Below are positions 57,819 through 64,000 of a stretch of DNA of 64,000 nucleotides, one piece after another. Both the position numbers and the translations under genes were made by a program. The DNA comes from JBKPCD01 sp046727175 (GTDB taxonomy: Bacteria > Acidobacteriota > Vicinamibacteria > Vicinamibacterales > 2-12-FULL-66-21). How positions within the stretch are numbered: the first letter of the stretch is position 1; every line of letters starts with the position of its first letter. The notes below the pieces were generated by a model. It was given only the letters and a program-made list of their open reading frames with translations. It did not search any database and was not told where the DNA came from. Location: positions 50,742-114,741 of the forward strand of contig JBKPCD010000132.1 in assembly GCA_046727175.1 (NCBI GenBank), read 5' to 3'.

Positions 57819-58338
57819 ACAGCAGCGTAAGTCCCGCCACCGTCTTCATATCGACGATCTCGCCGCGGCGGACCATGTCGCGAACGTCGGCGAACGTGAA
57901 CGTCTTCGCCTCGATATCCTCGTCTTCGTCGAGGGCCGCCGCTTCATCAGGCACCGACAGGCCTGACAAACGGAAGAAAATCATCTCCTCGTCGCAGAAG
58001 CCTGGTGTTGGAAAGAACGCCGCGAGGCGAACGATCGTGTCGGGTACCTGACCGATTTCCTCGTGGCACTCACGCCGCGCCGCGGCATCCGGCTCCTCGC
58101 CTACATCGACGCTTCCCGCCGGCAGCTCCCACAACCAACGATTCACCGCATAACGAAACTGACGGATCAAGACGATGTGGCCGGGTTCCGGAATGGGGAG
58201 GAGGACGACCGATCGTGGATGGCGAACAACGTCAATGGTTACGTCGCGGCCGTTCGGGAGGCGAACGCGGTCGCGATCGACGTCGAAGACTTTGCCTGAG
58301 AAAACGCGGTCGGTCGAGAGCTGTGCGGGTTCGATCAT
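57817..58338 (-). CDS. NUDIX hydrolase, ADP-ribose pyrophosphatase type
   Basis: 173 residues. Nudix box GSVDVGEEPDAAARRECHEEIG (in parts) is complete with the REx2EE core (RECHEE), preceded by the Pro-rich WELPAG of ADP-ribose/UDP-sugar pyrophosphatases. FDVDRDRVRLPNGRDVTIDVV and YAVNRWLWELP fit the NudF-like group. Cleaves nucleoside diphosphate-linked metabolites. A TAAACT box ends 6 nt before the ATG at 58338, so the mRNA may be leaderless. Confidence 0.93.
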   Translation of the reverse strand: MIEPAQLSTDRVFSGKVFDVDRDRVRLPNGRDVTIDVVRHPRSVVLLPIPEPGHIVLIRQFRYAVNRWLWELPAGSVDVGEEPDAAARRECHEEIGQVPDTIVRLAAFFPTPGFCDEEMIFFRLSGLSVPDEAAALDEDEDIEAKTFTFADVRDMVRRGEIVDMKTVAGLTLL

Positions 58339-58344
58339 TGCGCC

Positions 58345-58350
58345 AGTTTA
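58345..58350 (-). promoter_or_regulatory. TAAACT -10 box, leaderless NUDIX promoter
   Basis: TAAACT ends 6 nt before the ATG of the NUDIX gene, with no Shine-Dalgarno. Confidence 0.5.
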
Positions 58351-58364
58351 GCGCCCTTCCTCGA

Positions 58365-58500
58365 AAAACCGCGGGGTCTGAAGACCCCGCGCTAGATTCT
58401 GGACGAGAAGTGTCGTTGTAGAGCGGGGTCTTCAGCCCCCGCTGCTCTTTCAGTCCCCGCTGCTCTTCAGACCCCGCTGCTCTTTCAGTCCCCGCGGCCT
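58365..58500. repeat. GGGGTCTGAAGACCCC hairpin words
   Basis: CGCGGGGTCTGAAGACCCCGCG opens the block as a perfect hairpin, then four units of CCCCGCTGCTCTTTCAGTCC-type words lead into the 3' end of the RluD-like gene, encoding its last residues. Fills the 146-bp NUDIX-RluD gap. Confidence 0.75.
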
Positions 58501-59501
58501 GATTCATGTTCCTGTGCCGACACAATCGCGTCGATTACCGCCTGCAGGTCTGGCGGGAGCGGCGAGTCGAAGTCCACGCGTCTGCCATCTCGCGGATGCG
58601 TGAACGACAGTCGGGCCGCGTGGAGGAAAGGACGGTCGAGCCGCATCACGGCGCGCAGATCACCGGGGACCCGTCGATGGACACCGCCGTAGACAGGATC
58701 GCCGACGACCGGGTGGCCGATCGCGCTCAGGTGCACACGTATTTGGTGCGTGCGTCCGGTCGCGATGGCAACCTTGAGCAGCGAAACACCTTTGAAGTGG
58801 CGTGCCGCGGTGACACGCGTGACCGCGCTTCGGGCCCGCCGCGCGCGCGTCGACATCTTCTCGCGGTACTTCGGATCGCGGCCGATCGCGGCATCGATTC
58901 GCCGCCCGGCCTGCACGACGCCCCAGACGAGCGCCGCGTACTCCTTCTCCACTTCGCGATCCCGGAACTGGCGCGAAAGCTCCTGGTGTGCGTGATCGTT
59001 CTTCGCGGCCACCATGAGCCCGGATGTGCCGCGATCGAGCCGATGCACGATTCCCGGCCGCAGCTCGCCGCCGATCCCGCTGAGGTCCTTGACGTGGTGG
59101 AGCAGCGCGTTCACGAGCGTCCCGCCCGAATGCCCCGCCGCTGGATGCACGACCATGCCGGCAGGTTTGTCGAGCACGACGAGGTCCGGATCTTCGAACA
59201 CGATCCGAAGCGGTAGCGGTTCAGGCTGTGGCGCGGTCGGTGCAGGAGCCGGGATGTCGATTGTAAACATCTGGCCGGATTTTACCGGTGTGCTTGCCCG
59301 CAGCCCGCCCAAGGGGCCCTGGACGCGGCCTTCTTTGATCATGCGCTGCAACTGCGAGCGCGACTGGTCGGGCACGAGAGCGGTCAGGAAGTTATCGAGA
59401 CGAAGGCCGTCGTGTTCGTTCTCGACGACGAGGTCGTGCCGCGTGCCGGGCGCCTCGTGCCTCGTACGAGGTTGGGGCGTCTCTTCGCTGTGCCGCGGCA
59501 T
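58485..59501 (-). CDS. rluD: RluA-family pseudouridine synthase (RluD-like)
   Basis: 338 residues. N-terminal S4 domain (about 30-85, GLRLDNFLTALVPDQSRSQLQRMIKEGRV), then a pseudouridine synthase domain with the catalytic GIVHRLDRGTSGLMV and HQIRVHLSAIGHPVVGDPVYGG (parts). RluD modifies helix 69 of 23S rRNA; the exact paralogue is inferred. The first 25 residues (TRHEAPGTRHDL) come from a GCACGAGGC/GCCGGGCGCC word and may not be functional. Downstream of lgt in the ileS-lspA-lgt run. Confidence 0.9.
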   Translation of the reverse strand: MPRHSEETPQPRTRHEAPGTRHDLVVENEHDGLRLDNFLTALVPDQSRSQLQRMIKEGRVQGPLGGLRASTPVKSGQMFTIDIPAPAPTAPQPEPLPLRIVFEDPDLVVLDKPAGMVVHPAAGHSGGTLVNALLHHVKDLSGIGGELRPGIVHRLDRGTSGLMVAAKNDHAHQELSRQFRDREVEKEYAALVWGVVQAGRRIDAAIGRDPKYREKMSTRARRARSAVTRVTAARHFKGVSLLKVAIATGRTHQIRVHLSAIGHPVVGDPVYGGVHRRVPGDLRAVMRLDRPFLHAARLSFTHPRDGRRVDFDSPLPPDLQAVIDAIVSAQEHESGRGD

Positions 59502-59576
59502 TGTTCAGAACCATCCTCTCAAGTGCGAGAGTCGATCAGCGCTGTCGGTCCAAGCCCCCTAGCACGAGGCACGCCG

Positions 59577-60374
59577 CTATGCAGCCTTCCGCGCCGCCGC
59601 CGGTTCCGGCGCCGTCCCGCGCCCGAGCACGATGAGCATCACCACGCTGAGTGGTACGACCAGCAACGAGACGAACTGCGATGTCGAAAGGGCGCCGATC
59701 ATGCCGCGCGGGTCGCCGCGGTAGAACTCGATGATGAACCGCGAAATTCCATACAGCAGCATGTACACCCAGAACGTGCGGCCAGGGAAGGCGCGGCCGC
59801 GCCGTTCGAACACGAGCAGGATTCCGAGGATCAAGAGCTCGGCGCCGGCCTCGTACAGCTGCGTCGGGTGCAGCGGAATGCCGAGCGGTGTGCCGTTCTG
59901 TGCGGCGAGCGGGTTGCGGAACGTGATGGCCCACGGGACCGATGTCGGCCGGCCGAAACAACAGCCGGCAAACAGGCATCCGAACCGGCCCACGATGTGG
60001 CCGAGCGCGATCCCCGGCGCGAACACGTCGGTAAACATCCACATCGGCAGGCGGTGGCGGTGCAGATACCAGAGCGCGACGAGTACGGACGCGATCAATC
60101 CTCCGTAGAAGACTCCCGCGGATCGAAACAAGGTGAGCAGCACGGCCGGGTCCGTCGACAGCTTGTCGCGCTCGACGAACACCAGCATTGCTTTTGCCCC
60201 GACGAGCGCGCTGACGATGATCCAGATCCCGAGGTCCATGATGCGGTTCGGGTCGAGACCGCGGGCCCGCCCACGCACCACGGCGAACTGCAGCCCGAGC
60301 AGGTAGGCGACGGCGAGCAGCAGGCCGTACGTGTAGATTGTGAATCCCCGGATTTCAAACAGAATGGGATGCAT
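59577..60374 (-). CDS. lgt: Prolipoprotein diacylglyceryl transferase
   Basis: 265 residues, seven TM helices. First step of lipoprotein maturation: transfers diacylglycerol from phosphatidylglycerol to the lipobox Cys. Motifs YTYGLLLAVAYLLG, YGGLIASVLV, HIVGRFGCLFAGCCFGRPT (the H-GRxGN-like catalytic segment), HPTQLYEAG and RFIIEFYRGDPRG. Overlaps lspA by 20 bp and follows it in the same operon, so lipoprotein processing enzymes are co-expressed. Confidence 0.96.
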   Translation of the reverse strand: MHPILFEIRGFTIYTYGLLLAVAYLLGLQFAVVRGRARGLDPNRIMDLGIWIIVSALVGAKAMLVFVERDKLSTDPAVLLTLFRSAGVFYGGLIASVLVALWYLHRHRLPMWMFTDVFAPGIALGHIVGRFGCLFAGCCFGRPTSVPWAITFRNPLAAQNGTPLGIPLHPTQLYEAGAELLILGILLVFERRGRAFPGRTFWVYMLLYGISRFIIEFYRGDPRGMIGALSTSQFVSLLVVPLSVVMLIVLGRGTAPEPAAARKAA

Positions 60375-60945
60375 GCTGTCGTCCGAGACCGATCATGTCG
60401 ATCAGCACGAGCGCCGCCCCGATCGTAATCGCCGCGTCGGCCATGTTGAAGGCCCAGAAATGCGAGTCGCCCCAATAGACGTCCACGAAATCGACGACGT
60501 GGCCCGAGAGCGCGCGATCGATGAGGTTGCCGAACGCACCGCCAAGGATGAGCGAGAGCCCGAAACGGGCGAGCCGCTCGTGGAAGCCGAGTTGAGTCGC
60601 GTAGGCAGCGATGGCGATCAGCGCGATGGCGGCAATCGCGATCATCACCAGCGGCTTGTACGGAAAGTCAGCAGCGTTGAGCAGCCCGAACGCGGCGCCC
60701 CTGTTTTCGACGTGCGTCAGATCGAGAAAGCCGTCGATGACCGAGAACGTTCTTCCGAGATCGATTGTTCGCCGGACGATCTCCTTCGTGAGCTGATCGA
60801 ACAGGACGACGCCTACGATGGTGATGATCTCGAAGGGGCGCGCGTAACTGCGGGCGAGCGACGACGGCACCGGCGCGGGCGCGCCGGGTGTCGGGGGTGC
60901 TGGAGCGACGTCATCCATTGCGGAGGTGTTATCAGACAGCATCAC
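60355..60945 (-). CDS. lspA: Lipoprotein signal peptidase
   Basis: 196 residues. Four TM helices, with the aspartyl catalytic pair in ENRGAAFGLLN (TM2 region), GGAFGNLIDRALSGHVVDFVDVYWG (Asp) and FNMADAAITIG (Asp). Cleaves the signal peptide after Lgt lipidation. An extra Pro/Ala-rich N-terminus of about 33 residues precedes the first TM. Overlaps ileS by 4 nt (ATGA) and lgt by 20 nt. Confidence 0.95.
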   Translation of the reverse strand: MMLSDNTSAMDDVAPAPPTPGAPAPVPSSLARSYARPFEIITIVGVVLFDQLTKEIVRRTIDLGRTFSVIDGFLDLTHVENRGAAFGLLNAADFPYKPLVMIAIAAIALIAIAAYATQLGFHERLARFGLSLILGGAFGNLIDRALSGHVVDFVDVYWGDSHFWAFNMADAAITIGAALVLIDMIGLGRQHASHSV

Positions 60946-63803
60946 GCGGCCGGGGCGATCGAGTCAACGCACCGGTCGCACAAACCGGCGGTCTCCGGTT
61001 TCGTCGAGACGGACGGCACGATCCGCCAGCAACGTGGGCACTTTTCTCCTGCGGCTCGCGCGACATGGACCTCGAGCTCGGGCCCATCGGTCGACGGGGT
61101 TTCCAGCTCGAGCTGAGAAACGATGAACAGCATCGCCAAATCCGCGCGGTACGATTCCAGCAATCCGGCGATCCTCCCCCGCGCACGAAGCGTGACGCGG
61201 GCGCCCAGCGAGTTTCCAATCAGCTTCGACTGCCGCGCCGTTTCTAGGGCGCGATTCACCTCGTCGCGCACGGCTAGCAGTGCGCTCCACCGCTTCTCCA
61301 GGTCCGCATCGACGAGCTTGTCCACATCGTGCGGAAACTCAGCCAGGTGCACCGACGGGTCTCGGCTTCCGGGCATGTGTCGCCAGACCTCGTCTGCCAT
61401 GAATGGCAGAATGGGGGCGAGCAGCCGCGCGAGACCGTCGGCGATCACGTACATCGCGGTTTGGGCCGACCGCCGCTCGTGCGACGCGGCACCGAACGTG
61501 TACAACCGATCTTTCGAGACATCCGCGTAGAACGCACTCAGATCGACCGTGGTCAGCTGACTGATCGACTGGAAGATTGCGGGAAAGTCGTAGCGTCCGT
61601 ACGCGTCGAGAACGACGGTCGCGGCTGCGCCGTATCGGGCGAGCGCGTAACGGTCGACCTCGGGCACCTCGTCGAGCGGCACGCGGTGGGAGGGGTCGAA
61701 ATCGTACAGGTTCGAGATCAGGAATCGAAGCGTGTTGCGGATCTTGCGGTACGCTTCGATGACGCGCGCGAGGATTTGCTTGCTGAGCCTCACTTCCTCG
61801 CGATAGTCGACCATCGCCGCCCACAGGCGGATGATTTCGGCGCCGCTGTCGTTGATGACGTCTTGCGGCTCGATTCCGTTGCCGAGCGACTTCGACATCT
61901 TCCGGCCGTTTTCGTCGACGATAAAGCCGTGGGTGACGACCTCGCGAAACGGCGGGCGGCCACGCGTGCCGAGGCCGACGAGCAACGAGCTCTGAAACCA
62001 CCCGCGGTGTTGATCGCTGCCTTCGAGATACACGTCCGCCGGCCACGTCAACTCTTTCCGGAACGGAAGCACCGCCTCGTGACTCGATCCGGAGTCGAAC
62101 CACACGTCGAGGATGTCGCGCTCACGTTCGAATTCCGTGCCTCCGCATGACGGGCACACGAGACCGTCGGGGATGAACTCCTCGGTGGGGCGCTCGTACC
62201 ACGCGTCCGCACCGTACGTGTCGAAAACTGACGCCGCTCTTTCCACGAGCGCGGGAGTCAGGATCGCTTCGCCGCAGTTCTTGCAGTCGACTGCGGGGAT
62301 CGGGACGCCCCACGCGCGCTGGCGCGAAATACACCAGTCGGGACGATTCGCGATCATGTTGCGCAGTCGATCGCGTCCCCAGGCAGGCACCCAGTGGACA
62401 TCGCGGTCGATCGCTTCGAGCGCGGCCTGCCGCAGACTTTTGGGGGCCGGCGGGTTCGTGGGGTCTTTGCCGGCATCTGCCGCCGGTCCCCGGCCCCCCG
62501 TCCCCGGCCTTCCGTTCGTGACCGCGTCCAGCGCAATGAACCATTGCGAGGTGGCGAGAAAGATCACCGGATTGTGGCAACGCCAGCAGTGTGGATAAGC
62601 GTGCACGAACGTCTCGCGATGCCACAGACGTCCGCGTCCCTTGAGCGCTTCCTCGATCCTTGGATTCGCGTCGAACACCCGCTGACCGCCGAAGAGCTCG
62701 ACTGTCTGAAGAAAGTGGCCGGCGGGTCCGACCGGCGCGTAGATCTCCAGCCCGTACTTCACGCCAGTGTTGAAGTCATCGCTCCCGTGTCCCGGCGCAG
62801 TGTGGACCGCACCCGTGCCCTGCTCCAGCGTAACGTAGTCGCCCAGCACGCCGAGCGAGGGGCGCGCGTAAAGCGGGTGCTGGAACCGGACGTGCTCTAG
62901 TACTGCTCCCTTCATCCGGGCGACTGGCGCGCCGAACGGACGGCCAACCGCTTCCGCCACCCGTGACGCGAGCGCCTCGGCCACGATCGTCGCGACCCCG
63001 TCGATGTCGTATGCGGCGTAATCGAAGTCGGGATGAAACGCAATCGCCAGGTTCGACGGGATCGTCCAGGGGGTCGTCGTCCAGATCAGCACCGAGACAT
63101 TGCGGCCGGCGAGCGCAGGGACGCGCGCCGCCAGTTCTCCTGCGCTCGACGGATCGAGCTGGAACTCGACGTAGATCGACGGCGACGTGTGATCTTCGTA
63201 CTCGACCTCGGCTTCCGCGAGTGCCGTGCGGCAGTGAATGCACCAGTGGACCGGCTTCTTGCCTTTGTAGACGAGCCCCTGTTCCACGAACCGTCCAAGC
63301 GCGCGGGCGATCGCCGCCTGGTAGTTGAAATCCATCGTGAGATAGAGGTGATCCCAGTCACCGAACACACCGAGGCGCTGGAACTCGCCGTTCATGACGT
63401 CGATGAACCGCGCCGCATACGCGCGGCACGCACGCCGGAAGTCGGCGGTCGAGAGCTCGCGCTTCTTCGGGCCGAGCTCGCGATCGACCTTCAGCTCGAT
63501 CGGCAGTCCATGGCAGTCGTACCCCAATACGTACGGCGCATCGAACCCCATCATCGAACGCGACTTCACGACGAGATCCTTGAGGACCTTGTTCATCGCC
63601 GTACCCATGTGGATCTGTCCGTTGGCGTACGGCGGACCGTCGTGGAGGACGAACTTCCGGCGGCCGGCGCGACGCTCGCGAACCTGCTCGTACAGCCGAA
63701 TCTCCTTCCACCGCTCGAGCGCTTGTGGTTCGCTCGTCGCAAGGTTCGCCTTCATCGGGAACCCCGTTCTCGGCAGGTTCAGCGTGTCCTTCCACCTATC
63801 CAT
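60942..63803 (-). CDS. ileS: Isoleucyl-tRNA synthetase
   Basis: 953 residues. Class I synthetase charging tRNA-Ile, with the editing CP1 domain. HIGH motif NGQIHMG (about 61-67), KMSKSLGN, and a C-terminal zinc site with CPRCWR and CDRC. Between FLATSQWFIALD and LRQAALEAIDRDVHWVP the usual short linker is enlarged to NGRPGTGGRGPAADAGKDPTNPPAPKS, encoded by GGTCCCCGGCC repeat words at about 62460-62515. The gene begins the ileS-lspA-lgt-rluD run. A perfect hairpin lies just upstream of its start. Confidence 0.96.
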   Translation of the reverse strand: MDRWKDTLNLPRTGFPMKANLATSEPQALERWKEIRLYEQVRERRAGRRKFVLHDGPPYANGQIHMGTAMNKVLKDLVVKSRSMMGFDAPYVLGYDCHGLPIELKVDRELGPKKRELSTADFRRACRAYAARFIDVMNGEFQRLGVFGDWDHLYLTMDFNYQAAIARALGRFVEQGLVYKGKKPVHWCIHCRTALAEAEVEYEDHTSPSIYVEFQLDPSSAGELAARVPALAGRNVSVLIWTTTPWTIPSNLAIAFHPDFDYAAYDIDGVATIVAEALASRVAEAVGRPFGAPVARMKGAVLEHVRFQHPLYARPSLGVLGDYVTLEQGTGAVHTAPGHGSDDFNTGVKYGLEIYAPVGPAGHFLQTVELFGGQRVFDANPRIEEALKGRGRLWHRETFVHAYPHCWRCHNPVIFLATSQWFIALDAVTNGRPGTGGRGPAADAGKDPTNPPAPKSLRQAALEAIDRDVHWVPAWGRDRLRNMIANRPDWCISRQRAWGVPIPAVDCKNCGEAILTPALVERAASVFDTYGADAWYERPTEEFIPDGLVCPSCGGTEFERERDILDVWFDSGSSHEAVLPFRKELTWPADVYLEGSDQHRGWFQSSLLVGLGTRGRPPFREVVTHGFIVDENGRKMSKSLGNGIEPQDVINDSGAEIIRLWAAMVDYREEVRLSKQILARVIEAYRKIRNTLRFLISNLYDFDPSHRVPLDEVPEVDRYALARYGAAATVVLDAYGRYDFPAIFQSISQLTTVDLSAFYADVSKDRLYTFGAASHERRSAQTAMYVIADGLARLLAPILPFMADEVWRHMPGSRDPSVHLAEFPHDVDKLVDADLEKRWSALLAVRDEVNRALETARQSKLIGNSLGARVTLRARGRIAGLLESYRADLAMLFIVSQLELETPSTDGPELEVHVARAAGEKCPRCWRIVPSVSTKPETAGLCDRCVDSIAPAA
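62460..62515. repeat. CCGGTCCCCGGCC word block inside ileS
   Basis: GCCGGTCCCCGGCCCCCCGT and CCCCGGCCTTCCG resemble the words at 29045-29090 and 20580-20640. In ileS they encode a Gly/Pro/Arg-rich linker in frame. The insertion appears tolerated because it falls in a surface linker. Confidence 0.6.
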
Positions 63804-63809
63804 TCTTTA

Positions 63810-63830
63810 CCGGGGGACTTCGTCCCCCGG
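63810..63830. promoter_or_regulatory. Perfect hairpin 6 nt upstream of the ileS start
   Basis: CCGGGGGAC (63810-63818) and GTCCCCCGG (63822-63830) form a 9-bp stem with a 3-nt loop; on the minus strand the stem ends 6 nt before ATG 63803, and no Shine-Dalgarno is visible between. The 170 bp to the window edge holds GC-rich words (GGGGTCCCC, GCGGGGGCTTCG, GTGGGGGCCC) and no gene. Confidence 0.6.
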
Positions 63831-64000
63831 ACCCCCTTGCACGCTCTCTCGCGGGGTCCCCACGATCCCCGCTCCGCTCGCGTGGCTCACTCGCGGCGCT
63901 CCTTCGCTGGCGCGGGGGCTTCGTACCCCCCACCCCAGGGCCACCCACCCCGCCTAGTCCGCGCGGTGGGGGCCCGCCCCACGGTCGGGCGCGGGGTGGG

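Noticed and set aside
63804..64000. T-box leader before ileS
   Set aside because: No AGGGUGGNACCGCG-type antiterminator or specifier loop in the visible 197 bp; only GC-rich hairpins.

Overview
This 64 kb window is a high-GC bacterial chromosome segment, most likely from an acidobacterium of the Vicinamibacteria type. The evidence is an orphan duplicated FtsX/MacB-like permease of the ADOP type, a diderm envelope gene set (LptD, TonB/ExbB/ExbD, Lgt/LspA), many TPR proteins, and uncharacterised families I associate with that phylum. The taxonomy is an inference from gene content; no rRNA is present. I see no tRNA, rRNA, phage, IS element or CRISPR array. Nearly every gene is a chromosomal housekeeping or envelope gene.

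Layout. 1-6.1 kb (minus): 5' part of a DivIVA-domain gene, yggS, a TPR protein, a DinG-type helicase, glyA, rpiB. 6.3-18.3 kb (mixed): an rRNA methyltransferase, the ADOP permease, a divergent ankyrin/marR pair around a palindromic operator, thiC, a small exported protein, an M20 peptidase, htpX and clpA. 18.4-27.8 kb (minus): a radical SAM protein, then folC-lptD-rfbB-epimerase-fused prenol kinase-UbiA prenyltransferase, with tight or overlapping junctions on both sides of a 117-nt gap between lptD and rfbB. 28.0-33.2 kb: accD, a deoxynucleoside kinase, menC and a HEAT-cyclophilin lipoprotein. 33.2-33.8 kb: two tiny Lys/Gly-rich peptide genes with their own terminators. 33.9-45.2 kb: a TPR protein and ddl (minus), then tgt-yajC-secD-secF, uppP, a DUF502 protein and a membrane pyrophosphatase. 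45.4-49.4 kb: tonB-exbB-exbD-exbD and a TPR lipoprotein with a truncated relative. 49.7-57.7 kb: bifunctional rel, rpmB, a Cys-rich protein, a conserved hypothetical, a DksA-type zinc-finger gene and lon. 57.8-64 kb (minus): a NUDIX hydrolase, rluD-like, lgt, lspA and ileS.

Three things stand out. First, the two tiny genes at 33317-33367 and 33626-33679 encode near-identical 16- and 17-residue peptides. Their shared codons differ at six synonymous sites and no non-synonymous site, and each gene is followed by a strong intrinsic terminator; this is the best candidate here for an undescribed gene family. Second, most intergenic gaps hold arrays of short degenerate words repeated in one arm and complemented in the other. 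Several word families recur in distant gaps, and some run into coding sequence, including a linker inside ileS. Third, about nine genes have a TANNNT-like -10 box only 5-7 nt before the start codon and no Shine-Dalgarno, suggesting widespread leaderless transcription.
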